NCBI RefSeq assembly: GCF_942548115.1
Contig: NZ_OW824151.1
Span: 3,100,001 to 3,164,000, forward strand
Direction: 5' to 3'
Source of the DNA: Aeromicrobium sp. Leaf245
Lineage (GTDB): Bacteria > Actinomycetota > Actinomycetes > Propionibacteriales > Nocardioidaceae
Length of the DNA: 64,000 nt
In this document: positions 19,343 to 26,850 of the stretch, piece after piece
How positions within the stretch are numbered: the stretch's first letter is position 1
How the letters are laid out: each line of letters begins with the position of its first letter
Program-made: the position numbers and the translations under genes
The notes under the pieces: generated by a model
What the model saw: only the letters and a program-made list of their open reading frames with translations
What the model was told of the DNA's origin: nothing
Databases searched by the model: none

Positions 19343-20173
19343 TCAGCGTGCGTGGGCGGCGTCGTAGACCACGCGCTTGCGCACGCCGGTGTCGGCGACC
19401 ACCTGGGCGACGGCGTCCTTGCGGCTGAGCCCGGTGGACTCGGCGGCGGCGACCAGGGACCGGAGGGCGTCGTCGTCGAGGTCGGCGGCGACGGCCACGT
19501 GGCCGGCCACCACGAGCGTGACCTCGCCGCGGACGCCGTGCTCCTGCTCGTCGACCCAGGCCACCAGCTCGGCGAGCGTGCCGCGCGCGACCTCCTCGTA
19601 GGTCTTGGTCAGCTCGCGGCACACGGCGGCGGGACGGTCGTCGCCGAGGGCCGAGGCCAGGGCGGCGAGCGTGGCACGGGTGCGGTGCGGCGACTCGAAG
19701 AACACCATGGTGCGGGGCTCGGTGGAGAGTGCGGCGAAGGCACGGTCGCGCTCGCCGGCCTTGCGCGGTGGGAACCCCTCGAAGCAGAACCGGTCGACCG
19801 GCAGCCCGCTGACCGCGAGGGCCGTGAGCACCGCCGAGGGGCCGGGGATGGCGTGCACGTCGACGTCGGCCTCGAGCGCCGCGACCACCAGTCGGTACCC
19901 CGGGTCGGACACGCTCGGCATGCCGGCGTCGGTCACGAGCAGCACGTCGAGCCCGTCCTGGAGGTGCTCCACCAGCTCGGGGGTGCGCTCGCGCTCGTTG
20001 CCCTCGAAGTAGGAGACGATCCGCCCACCGACCGTCGCACCGAGGTCGGCCGCGAGCCTGCGCAGACGTCGGGTGTCCTCCGCCGCCACGACGTCGGCCG
20101 ACCCGAGCGCAGCGACGAGCCTCGGCGACGCGTCGTCCGCCCGCCCGATGGGAGTCGCCGCGAGGATCAGCAT
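19343..20173 (-). CDS. rsmI: 16S rRNA (cytidine1402-2'-O)-methyltransferase
   Basis: 276-residue tetrapyrrole-methylase-fold enzyme that 2'-O-methylates C1402 in the ribosomal P site. Motifs: LILAATPIGR, VAAEDTRRLRRL, SYFEGNERERTPEL, VLLVTDAGMPSVSDPGYRLV, AIPGPSAVLTALAVSGLP, FEGFPPRK and FESPHR. ATG at 20173 is behind GGAGG at optimal distance; an ATG six codons earlier is less likely because it would include that site. A copy of an 18-bp repeat lies 15 bases upstream of the start codon, inside the presumed leader. Confidence 0.96.
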   Translation of the reverse strand: MLILAATPIGRADDASPRLVAALGSADVVAAEDTRRLRRLAADLGATVGGRIVSYFEGNERERTPELVEHLQDGLDVLLVTDAGMPSVSDPGYRLVVAALEADVDVHAIPGPSAVLTALAVSGLPVDRFCFEGFPPRKAGERDRAFAALSTEPRTMVFFESPHRTRATLAALASALGDDRPAAVCRELTKTYEEVARGTLAELVAWVDEQEHGVRGEVTLVVAGHVAVAADLDDDALRSLVAAAESTGLSRKDAVAQVVADTGVRKRVVYDAAHAR

Positions 20174-20188
20174 CCCCCCATCCTCCCC

Positions 20189-20271
20189 CATCGGTGGATT
20201 CTCAACATCAGGCTCCCCATCGGTGGATCCTCAACCTCAGCAGGCGGGCTGCGGTTGAGAATCCACCGATG
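20189..20271. repeat. Three copies of an 18-bp repeat (two direct, one inverted)
   Basis: CATCGGTGGATTCTCAAC occurs at 20189-20206 and, with one change (ATCC for ATTC), at 20218-20235. Its exact reverse complement GTTGAGAATCCACCGATG is at 20254-20271. The first and third copies can form an 18-bp perfect stem. A fourth, inverted copy with one change lies at 21416-21433, past the nuclease gene, so copies bracket it. This resembles a REP-like or terminal-repeat arrangement. Confidence 0.9.
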
Positions 20272-20380
20272 ACTGGGGTGCGTCCACAGGACCGGACCGC
20301 GCCACGTCGAAGGAGCGTTGCCATCCACAGCACCGACGGGATCCCTGTCGAGACCGGGCGTCCGGGTCTGGACTGGTCCC

Positions 20381-21385
20381 ATGGGATCTCCACGCCGTGT
20401 TCCTGCCGAGCTGCACGGCAGACCGTTCCACCGGGACGAGGCTCTCGCGCTCGGGGTCACGGCGCGCCAGCTGCAGCACTCGCGCTTCGTCGACCTGTTC
20501 CCGTCCGTGTACCGGCTCGAGGACACCCTCATGACGCCCCGCGCCTGGGTCGAGGCTGGACGTCTGGCCCTTCCAGGCGACGCGCACGCCAGCCACCAGA
20601 CCCGGCTGGTCCATCTCGGCGTCGAGCTGGGACCGCTGTTCCCTCTCCACTTCACGGTTCCCCGCGACCTGCATCTCGCCGCCAAGCCCTCGAAGCTCTT
20701 CCTGCACCGCACGGTCGCCCTGCCACCGGTCGACGACGGCGGGGTGAGCATCGCGGCTGCCCTCACGGGCGCCGCGAGCATCCTCCGCCTGCTCGACGTG
20801 GTGAAGCTCGCCGACTGGGTGCTGCACCGAGGACACGTCCGCGTGCACGACCTCCGCCGGTTCACCGAGACCGACCACTGGCGCCCTGGCGCGGACGAGC
20901 TGCGCCGGGCCCTGGAGCTGGTCGACCCGGGGTCCGCGAGCCTGCCCGAGAGCGAGCTGCGGTGCCTGCTCGTGGGCGCTGGACTCCCGCGACCGGAGTC
21001 GAACGCCGACGTCCACGACGCGGACGGCCGCTTCCTGGCCCGAGGTGACCTCGTGTACCGCTGGCTCAAGCTGTTGATCGAGTACGAAGGACGGCAGCAC
21101 GCCTTCAACGTCGCGCAGTTCGAGCGGGACATCCACCGGTACGGCGGACTCCGTGGGGGTGCCTGGGCGTACTTCCAGGCCACCTCGTCGATGCTCGAGA
21201 CCCCGGCGGCAACCGTGCGGGCCATCCACCAGCTGATGGTGCGGCAGGGATACACCGGTGCTCCCCCGTCGTTCGTCGGGCGCCGGTGGCAGTCCCTCTT
21301 CGAGGTGCCGACGCGCTGGCGCCACGATGCGCGACGTCGCGGCCGCGACTCGTCGGTGGCTCAGCAACCGCAGATCCGCCGCTGA
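20381..21385 (+). CDS. DUF559/VSR-like endonuclease-fold protein with AbiEi-like N-terminal region
   Basis: A 334-residue protein of a type often found in several copies in actinomycete genomes. The N-terminal region (about 1-100, HRDEALALGVTARQLQHSRF, then LFPSVYRLE) resembles the winged-helix domain of AbiEi-type antitoxins. The C-terminal 120 residues resemble DUF559, a PD-(D/E)XK nuclease fold related to the very-short-patch repair nuclease: PESELRCLLVGAGLPRPESN, the Asp of RGDLVYRWLKLLIEYEGRQH with the E-x-E pair, then FERDIHR. ATG at 20381 was chosen over an upstream in-frame start within the repeat-flanking sequence. It is bracketed by copies of the 18-bp repeat. Function is unknown; DNA binding and nicking are inference. 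Confidence 0.8.
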   Translation: MGSPRRVPAELHGRPFHRDEALALGVTARQLQHSRFVDLFPSVYRLEDTLMTPRAWVEAGRLALPGDAHASHQTRLVHLGVELGPLFPLHFTVPRDLHLAAKPSKLFLHRTVALPPVDDGGVSIAAALTGAASILRLLDVVKLADWVLHRGHVRVHDLRRFTETDHWRPGADELRRALELVDPGSASLPESELRCLLVGAGLPRPESNADVHDADGRFLARGDLVYRWLKLLIEYEGRQHAFNVAQFERDIHRYGGLRGGAWAYFQATSSMLETPAATVRAIHQLMVRQGYTGAPPSFVGRRWQSLFEVPTRWRHDARRRGRDSSVAQQPQIRR

Positions 21386-21415
21386 CGTTGCTGAGGCACC
21401 TTCGGTCCGGCTGAT

Positions 21416-21433
21416 GTTGATGATCCACCGATG
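21416..21433 (-). repeat. Fourth, inverted copy of the 18-bp repeat
   Basis: GTTGATGATCCACCGATG differs from the 20254 copy at one base. It lies 30 bases past the stop of the DUF559-like gene and directly before the PMT gene, whose frame reads through it as MIHRW. Together with the copies at 20189-20271 it brackets the nuclease gene with inverted ends. Confidence 0.85.
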
Positions 21434-21458
21434 GTGGGCGGGCTGGCAGGATGGGCGG

Positions 21459-22988
21459 GTGCGAGGGTGGGAGCGGGAGCGCGTCGTGGGGTGGGTGGGC
21501 CCGCTGTCCGTGGCGGTGCTCGCGCTGGTGCTGCGGCTGTGGCACCTCGGACGGCCGAACCTGCTGGTCTTCGACGAGACCTACTACGCCAAGGACGCGT
21601 ACTCGCTGCTGCAGCACGGCTACGTGCAGGACTTCGTCGAGGACGCCAACGACAAGATCGTGGCGGGCGACCTCGCGGACCTGATGACGGGACAGCCCGC
21701 CTACATCGCCCATCCCGACGGCGGGAAGTGGCTCATCGCGCTCGGTGAGCAGCTGTTCGGCATGGACTCCTTCGGGTGGCGCGTCTCTGCCGCCGTCGTC
21801 GGTGCCCTCACCGTCCTCGTGCTGGCCCGGCTCGTGCGCCGGCTCACCGGGTCGACGTGGGTGGGCTGCCTGGCCGGGCTGCTCCTGTGCCTCGACGGCA
21901 TGCACCTCGTGATGTCGCGCACCGCCCTGCTCGACGTGTTCCTCGCCTTCTGGGTGGTCGCCGCCGTGGCCTGCCTCGTCGCAGACCGCGACGCCGTCCG
22001 CGCACGGCTCGACCGCCACCGGCCCTGGCGACCCTGGCAGCTCGCCGCCGGACTGTGCTTCGGCATGGCGACGGCCACGAAGTGGAGCGGTCTCTACGCA
22101 CTCGCCGCGTTCGGCCTCGTCGTCGTGGTGTGGGAGGTGCTGGCCCGACGCAGCCACGCACGTGAGACCGGGTCGTCGGGACCACGCTTCGGCTGGATCC
22201 GCACGACCCTGGTCACCGGGCTGCCGGCCTTCGTGACGATCGTCGGCGTGACCCTCGTGGTCTACCTCGTGTCGTGGACCGGGTTCCTGCTGCACCACGA
22301 GCTGTACGCCGAGCGCTACGGCCTGGGCGATCCGTCGTGGGGCACCTACGTCGCGTCGCCCACCCCCGGCGCGCTCGGTGCGGTCACCGACGCCTTCCGG
22401 TCGCTCTGGCACTTCCACGTGATGCTGTTCGACTTCCACACCGGCGACTACCTCGCGGGCAAGACGCACCCCTACGCCTCGAACCCGCTCGGCTGGCTCG
22501 TGCTCGAGCGGCCGGTGGCCTTCGACGCGCAGAACGACCTGCCCGCCGCCACCTGCGGCGCTCCGGCCGACTCGTCGTGCATGCGCGTGGTGACCGCCCT
22601 CGGGAACCCCGCCGTGTGGTGGACCGGGTCCCTCGCGGTGATCGCCTCGGTCGTCGCGTGGTTCCGGACCCGCGACGGTCGCTGGGCGGTGCCGGTGGTC
22701 GGCGTCGCCGCAGGATGGCTGCCCTGGTTCCTCAGCACCGACCGACCGATCTTCAGCTTCTACGCCGTGGTCGTGCTCCCGTTCATGATCGTCGCCGTCT
22801 GCCTGCTGGTCGACGAGGCGCGGCGCGCGGCCACCACGGCGCGTCAGCGCTACGCCGTGGGGCTGGTGGTGGGCCTGCTCGTGGTGGCCACCGTGGTCCT
22901 CTTCTGGTTCTTCCAGCCGATCTGGACCGACGCGCTGATCTCCTACGACGCCTGGTACCGCCGGATGTGGTTCAGCCGCTGGATCTAG
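21459..22988 (+). CDS. pmt: Dolichyl-phosphate-mannose (polyprenyl-phosphate-mannose) protein mannosyltransferase, PMT family
   Basis: Integral membrane GT-C glycosyltransferase that O-mannosylates exported proteins in actinomycetes. 509 residues with about ten membrane segments. The first loop carries the family signature FDETYYAKDAYSLLQHGY with catalytic Asp-Glu, followed by HPDGGKWLIALGEQLFG. A later loop has FHTGDYLAGKTHPYASNPLG. ATG codons at 21414 and 21420 lie inside an 18-bp repeat, so GTG at 21459, behind AGGATGGGCGG, is preferred. The end overlaps the convergent TetR gene by four bases. The secreted Thr/Pro-rich proteins at 2934 and 57146 are plausible substrates (inference). Confidence 0.93.
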   Translation: MRGWERERVVGWVGPLSVAVLALVLRLWHLGRPNLLVFDETYYAKDAYSLLQHGYVQDFVEDANDKIVAGDLADLMTGQPAYIAHPDGGKWLIALGEQLFGMDSFGWRVSAAVVGALTVLVLARLVRRLTGSTWVGCLAGLLLCLDGMHLVMSRTALLDVFLAFWVVAAVACLVADRDAVRARLDRHRPWRPWQLAAGLCFGMATATKWSGLYALAAFGLVVVVWEVLARRSHARETGSSGPRFGWIRTTLVTGLPAFVTIVGVTLVVYLVSWTGFLLHHELYAERYGLGDPSWGTYVASPTPGALGAVTDAFRSLWHFHVMLFDFHTGDYLAGKTHPYASNPLGWLVLERPVAFDAQNDLPAATCGAPADSSCMRVVTALGNPAVWWTGSLAVIASVVAWFRTRDGRWAVPVVGVAAGWLPWFLSTDRPIFSFYAVVVLPFMIVAVCLLVDEARRAATTARQRYAVGLVVGLLVVATVVLFWFFQPIWTDALISYDAWYRRMWFSRWI

Positions 22989-23641
22989 GTCCCGGAGCCA
23001 GGAGCAGCCACCGCCGAGCCCGACGCCTCGCGCCCGGCGATGGCCAGACCCAGCATCCAGGCCACCTCGTCGGCCGCCTCGCGGGCCGGCTTCGACGGTC
23101 GCGTGATCGACGAGAGCACGAGCCGCACCACCACCTCGACGGCCACGTCGAGCTCGGCGTCGGCGAACGGCAGCGGCGAGAACTGGTCGACCAGCTCGGC
23201 CTTGACCACGGCCGACGCCGCCTCCACGATCTCGCCGGACTCGGTGGTGAGGATCGCCAGCAGGTCGCCGTCCTGCTCCGAGGGGACCGACGTGACGATC
23301 GTGCGGACGAGGACGCTGCGCTCCCCCAGCTCGAGGGCGCCACGGCAGGCCGCCCGGACGCCGGACACGATGTCGTCGGCCTCCCGCAGGCGGTCGCGCA
23401 CGACGGCGAGGAAGCGGTCCAGCTCGCGCAGCGCCAGCGCCTGCGCCAGGGCGTGCTTGGTGCCGAGCTCGTTGTGCACGGTCTGACGACTCACCCCGGC
23501 CAGCCGGGCGATCCGCGACATCGTGATCGCGCTCCACCCCTCGGACTCGACGACCTGCTGGGCCGCGTCGAGGAGGCGTTCGCGCATGGAGGGCACGACG
23601 GCACCGTACGTCGCTGCGCCAAGGTCGGCGGCGACGGTCAC
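22985..23641 (-). CDS. TetR-family regulator at the end of the alk operon (AlkU type)
   Basis: A 218-residue TetR regulator. The helix-turn-helix is at about 35-62: TMSRIARLAGVSRQTVHNEL. GTG at 23641 overlaps the reductase stop as GTGA, as do other genes in the operon; ATG at 23587 would give 200 residues. Position as the last gene of alkB-rubA1-rubA2-rubB-tetR matches known alkane hydroxylase operons, where it represses its own operon until substrate or product is present. The repeated CTTGACAG half-sites upstream of alkB are the likely targets. Confidence 0.9.
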   Translation of the reverse strand: MTVAADLGAATYGAVVPSMRERLLDAAQQVVESEGWSAITMSRIARLAGVSRQTVHNELGTKHALAQALALRELDRFLAVVRDRLREADDIVSGVRAACRGALELGERSVLVRTIVTSVPSEQDGDLLAILTTESGEIVEAASAVVKAELVDQFSPLPFADAELDVAVEVVVRLVLSSITRPSKPAREAADEVAWMLGLAIAGREASGSAVAAPGSGT

Positions 23642-24894
23642 GCCGGTACCTCGGTGAGTGCCTCCGCGAGATCGTCGGACTCGACGAGCAGCCCGGGCTC
23701 GGGCCGCGCGCCCTCGGCGATCCACCGGCGCGCGAGCCGCACGTCGGCCGGGCGGCCGAGCGCCACGGCACCGCGCAGCACGCCGCCGTCGAGGTAGAAC
23801 GCGGTGAAGTCGCGGGCCTCGAGCGAGCCGCGCAGGGCGACGTCGTGGCCAGCAGCCGGCCAGCCCGTCACCTGCAGCGTGTGCCCGTACTGGTCGGACC
23901 AGCACCACGGGACCTCGTCGAAGGCCAGGTCCTGGCCGGCCACGACCTTGCCGACCGCAGCGCCGTGGTTCTGCGCTCCCTGCCAGTGCTCCACGCGGTG
24001 CATCCCGCCGAGCACCCCGCTCGGGAGCAGGGCGACGTCGCCGGCGGCGTACACGTCGGGGGCGTTCGTGCGGCCGTGGTCGTCGACGACGATCGCACCG
24101 CCCTCGACCTCGATGCCGGCCTCGACGGCGAGCCGGCTGTTCGGCGCCATGCCGACGGCGACCACCACGACGGGCGCGGACCACGCACGACCGTCGGCGG
24201 CGGTCACGACGGTGTGCCCGGCGGCGTCCCCGGTGCCGGCGTCGATGGAGGTGATCTCCACCCCGCAGTGCAGGTGGGTCCCCTGCTCGGCGTGGAGCGC
24301 GGCGTAGAAGTCGCCGAGCGCCGGCGGCAGCAGGTGCGGCAGCGGCGACGCAGCGGCCTCGAGAAGGGTCACCTCCGCACCTCGCTCCCGTGCGCTGGCG
24401 GCGATCTCGGACCCGATCAGCCCGGCACCGACGACCACGACGGGCCGGCAGGGCCCGAGGGCGGAGACGATGCCGTCGACGTCGGCGAGGGACCGCAGCG
24501 TCCGCACGCCGGCGGCGCCCGCCTCGGTGGTGACGGCGTCGAGCGTGCGCGCCGAGCCGCCGGTGGCGAGCAGGAGGCTCCCGTAGCCGATCACCTCGCC
24601 CGAGGCCAGCGTGACCTCGTGGTCCTCCACGGAGACGGACGCGACCGCCTGGTCCGTGCGGAGGTCGATGCGCTGCTGCTCGTACCACTCCGCCTTGCGG
24701 ATGCGGATGTCGTCAGCACCCTTCTCGCCCCGCACGACCTCCTTCGAGACCGGGGGCCGACGGTAGGGCAGCTCCGGCTCGTCGCCGATCAGGACGATCT
24801 CGCCCTCGAAACCGGCCAGGCGCGCTGCGCCGGCCGCGCTGACGCCCGCGATGCCGGCGCCGACGATCACGAAGCGGTCCGTGGTCACGGTCAT
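23638..24894 (-). CDS. rubB: Rubredoxin reductase (NAD(P)H, FAD)
   Basis: Passes electrons from NAD(P)H to rubredoxin for the alkane hydroxylase. 418 residues. FAD-binding FVIVGAGIAGVSAAGAAR at about 8-25, the LPYRRPPVSKEVV segment typical of this oxygenase-coupled reductase family, LLLATGGSARTL, NAD-binding VVVVGAGLIGSEIAASARER at about 150-170, and VYAAGDVALLPSG near the C-terminal FAD motif. Four genes upstream in the same direction supply the rubredoxins and AlkB. Related ferredoxin reductases serve P450s; the neighbours decide for rubredoxin. Confidence 0.94.
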   Translation of the reverse strand: MTVTTDRFVIVGAGIAGVSAAGAARLAGFEGEIVLIGDEPELPYRRPPVSKEVVRGEKGADDIRIRKAEWYEQQRIDLRTDQAVASVSVEDHEVTLASGEVIGYGSLLLATGGSARTLDAVTTEAGAAGVRTLRSLADVDGIVSALGPCRPVVVVGAGLIGSEIAASARERGAEVTLLEAAASPLPHLLPPALGDFYAALHAEQGTHLHCGVEITSIDAGTGDAAGHTVVTAADGRAWSAPVVVVAVGMAPNSRLAVEAGIEVEGGAIVVDDHGRTNAPDVYAAGDVALLPSGVLGGMHRVEHWQGAQNHGAAVGKVVAGQDLAFDEVPWCWSDQYGHTLQVTGWPAAGHDVALRGSLEARDFTAFYLDGGVLRGAVALGRPADVRLARRWIAEGARPEPGLLVESDDLAEALTEVPA

Positions 24895-24898
24895 CGAC

Positions 24899-25066
24899 TC
24901 AGCCGACCTGCGTCATCGTGAAGTCGGCCTTGGCCGCGCCGCAGTCCGGGCAGGTCCAGTCGTCGGGGATGTCCTCCCACTTCGTGCCCGGCGGGAAGCC
25001 CTCCTCCTCCCAGCCCTGGGCCTCGTCGTAGATGAATCCGCACTGCTGGCACTCCCACACCTTCAC
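24899..25066 (-). CDS. rubA2: Rubredoxin, AlkG2 type
   Basis: A 55-residue iron protein. Two iron-ligand pairs: [10 protein letters not shown] near the N-terminus and [13 protein letters not shown] near the C-terminus. Compared with its neighbour it lacks the extra Arg after the second CxxCG, the mark of AlkG2-type rubredoxins, which are the ones able to pass electrons to AlkB. GTG start overlaps the upstream rubredoxin stop as GTGA. Confidence 0.95.
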   Translation of the reverse strand: MKVWECQQCGFIYDEAQGWEEEGFPPGTKWEDIPDDWTCPDCGAAKADFTMTQVG

Positions 25067-25344
25067 TGCTGCGCTCCTCGCTGTGCTTGTCCCATCCGGT
25101 CTTGCTCCGCCTGCTCGCGGGCCCGTGCGGCCCGCGTCTCGGCACTGATGATGTCGCCGTCCTGGTCGTTGCCGGTGAACTCGGCCTCGGGCACGAAGTC
25201 GACCTGCTCGCGCACGCCGCAGTCGGGGCACGTCCAGTCGGCGTCGACGTCGTCGAACGCCGTGCCGGGCGGCCACCCCTCACGGGGGTCGCCGACGGTC
25301 TCGTCGTACACGTACTCGCAGTTCGGGCAGATGAAGCGGGCCAT
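25063..25344 (-). CDS. rubA1: Rubredoxin, AlkG1 type, with charged C-terminal extension
   Basis: 93 residues, longer than its partner. Iron ligands lie in [10 protein letters not shown] and [14 protein letters not shown]. The added Arg after CxxCG is characteristic of AlkG1-type rubredoxins, reported to be poor electron donors to alkane hydroxylase. A 40-residue charged tail ([18 protein letters not shown]) follows the rubredoxin domain. It starts one base after the alkB stop. The AlkG1-AlkG2 pair in tandem is usual in actinomycete alk operons. Confidence 0.93.
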   Translation of the reverse strand: MARFICPNCEYVYDETVGDPREGWPPGTAFDDVDADWTCPDCGVREQVDFVPEAEFTGNDQDGDIISAETRAARAREQAEQDRMGQAQRGAQQ

Positions 25345-25345
25345 G

Positions 25346-26560
25346 TCAGGCGGCTCCCTCGAGATCGGTGGCGGTCGCGGAACCGTAGCGCGCCCGGTAC
25401 CGGTCCGCCATGCGCGGATGCAGGTTCGCCTGGTTCACGTCGCCGTCGTAGTGCGACAGCACGCGCTCGTCCATGACCCGGCGCCACACGGCCGGGATCC
25501 ACGTCGCGACGATCATGCCGGCGTACCCGGTGGGCAGCACGGGAGCCTGCTTGAAGTCGCGCAGGGCCTGGTAGCGACGCGTCGGGTTGGCGTGGTGGTC
25601 GCTGTGCCGCTGCAGGTGGTAGAGCAGCACGTTGGTGCCGATGTTGTTGCTGTTCCAGCTGTGCGACGGGTTGACCCGCTCGTAGCGGCCGGACTCCAGC
25701 TTCCGACGCTTCATGCCGTAGTGCTCGAGGAAGTTGACCGACTCGAGCAGCCAGATGCCCAGGATGGCCTGGAGCACGAGGTAGGGCAGGATCTCGGGGC
25801 CGAAGGCGACGGTCAGCGCGCCCCACAGCACCACGCTGAACGCCCAGGCGTTGATGACGTCGTTCCTCAGGCTGAACGGGCTCTTGCCGAGCCGGGCGAA
25901 GCGCTTCTTCTCCAGCGACCAGGCGCTCTTCAGGCTGCCCAGGACGGTGCGCGGCATGAACTCCCAGACCGTCTCGCCCAGCCGGCTGCTGGCGGGGTCC
26001 TCGGGGGTGGCGACCCGCACGTGGTGGCCCCGGTTGTGCTCGATGTAGAAGTGGCCGTAGAAGGTCTGCGCGAGGGCGATGCGGGCGAACCAGCGCTCGT
26101 GCTCCTCCTTCTTGTGGCCCAGCTCGTGGGCGGTGTTGATCCCGATGCCGGCGACCATGCCGAGGCCCGTGGCCAGCCCGATCCTCTCGAGGACGCTCAG
26201 CGGGTCGGGGATGCCGGGCAGCGTGCCGCCGCCGAGCAGGTAGGCGCCCCAGATGAAGCCGACGAGCTGGAGCGGGATGAACGCGTAGGTGACCCAGCGG
26301 TAGTAGCGGTCCTCCTCCAGCGCCTCGATGAGCTCGTCCGGCGGGTTGTTCGGGTCGAGCCCGGCCATCAGGTCGAAGAGCGGGATGAGGACGAACACGA
26401 AGAACGGTCCGAAGAACCACACGCCGCTCCACCCGGTGGCGGCGTACATGCCCCACATGGTGAGCGGGATGAGCGGGATGATCGCGCCCATGATCCACAG
26501 ATGGCGCTTCCTGTCGTTCCACTCGACGGTGCGGCCGTCGACGGTGGCCGAGATCGTCAT
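25346..26560 (-). CDS. alkB: Alkane 1-monooxygenase
   Basis: Membrane non-haem di-iron hydroxylase that oxidises medium-chain n-alkanes to 1-alkanols. 404 residues, about six membrane segments. Conserved histidine boxes: HELGHK at 145-150, EHNRGHH at 174-180, LQRHSDHH near 320, and the NFLEHYG motif. An in-frame ATG 17 codons upstream exists, but ATG at 26560 follows a perfect AGGAGG. First gene of the alkB-rubA1-rubA2-rubB-tetR operon, preceded by a four-half-site operator. Chain-length preference cannot be read safely. Confidence 0.98.
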   Translation of the reverse strand: MTISATVDGRTVEWNDRKRHLWIMGAIIPLIPLTMWGMYAATGWSGVWFFGPFFVFVLIPLFDLMAGLDPNNPPDELIEALEEDRYYRWVTYAFIPLQLVGFIWGAYLLGGGTLPGIPDPLSVLERIGLATGLGMVAGIGINTAHELGHKKEEHERWFARIALAQTFYGHFYIEHNRGHHVRVATPEDPASSRLGETVWEFMPRTVLGSLKSAWSLEKKRFARLGKSPFSLRNDVINAWAFSVVLWGALTVAFGPEILPYLVLQAILGIWLLESVNFLEHYGMKRRKLESGRYERVNPSHSWNSNNIGTNVLLYHLQRHSDHHANPTRRYQALRDFKQAPVLPTGYAGMIVATWIPAVWRRVMDERVLSHYDGDVNQANLHPRMADRYRARYGSATATDLEGAA

Positions 26561-26610
26561 GATGTACCTCCTGCTGCCGGTCGCGACGCTGCGGGGTGCG
26601 GCGCGGATCA

Positions 26611-26667
26611 CTTGACAGAAAGGTACTAACTGTCAAGCCGCTTGACAACCCCTTAGCTCCTGTCAAG
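26611..26667. promoter_or_regulatory. alkB upstream operator: four TTGACA half-sites in two inverted pairs
   Basis: CTTGACAG (26611-26618) faces CTGTCAAG (26630-26637), and CTTGACAA (26641-26648) faces CTGTCAAG (26660-26667), so the module repeats with a 30-bp period. It ends about 50 bases before the alkB ATG. TTGACA is also a -35 consensus, so on the minus strand the half-sites could double as promoter elements. The TetR encoded at the end of the operon is the likely ligand (inference). Confidence 0.75.
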
Positions 26668-26706
26668 TGGTGGGCGTCACATCTCGCCGGTGGACGCGCC
26701 CCGACG

Positions 26707-26809
26707 ACAAGCGGGGAGATCAGAGCGAGCCGCCCCCGACGGGAGTCGGGGACGGCCCGCTGAGGCCCCGGACCGGGGCAACAGGGAAACCGCGGTCCGG
26801 GGAGCTTGT
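26707..26809. ncRNA. Three-helix folded RNA candidate between alkB and tadC
   Basis: ACAAGC (26707-26712) pairs with GCTTGT (26804-26809) and closes two hairpins. The first is AGCG-A-GCCG-C-CCCCGAC (26724-26740), loop GGGA, and its partner ending at 26761: 15 pairs with two single mismatches. The second is CCCCGGACCG (26766-26775) with CGGTCCGGGG (26793-26802) around a 17-nt loop. It may simply be a composite terminator after the tad operon, because tadC ends 42 bases upstream on the minus strand. The outer closing stem makes an independent structured RNA possible. Strand is undecided. Confidence 0.45.
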
Positions 26810-26850
26810 GGGCCGGCGGGAGCCGGCGTGTTCAGTTGTGGTCCGAGTGG

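Noticed and set aside
20189..20271. CRISPR array
   Set aside because: Repeats are 18 bp, differ in orientation and have unequal short spacings; no cas genes.
20189..21433. Insertion sequence
   Set aside because: No transposase motif and no target-site duplication could be recognised; the gene looks nuclease-like instead.
21105..23771. 888-residue open frame on the minus strand across the PMT and DUF559 genes
   Set aside because: Composition is that of a shadow frame, with no domain, and it conflicts with two recognised proteins.
26700..26850. c-di-GMP-I (GEMM) riboswitch
   Set aside because: ACAGGGAAACC is close to the core, but the second conserved block (GGGACGCAAAGCC) and the receptor pairing are missing, and no gene follows on the plus strand.
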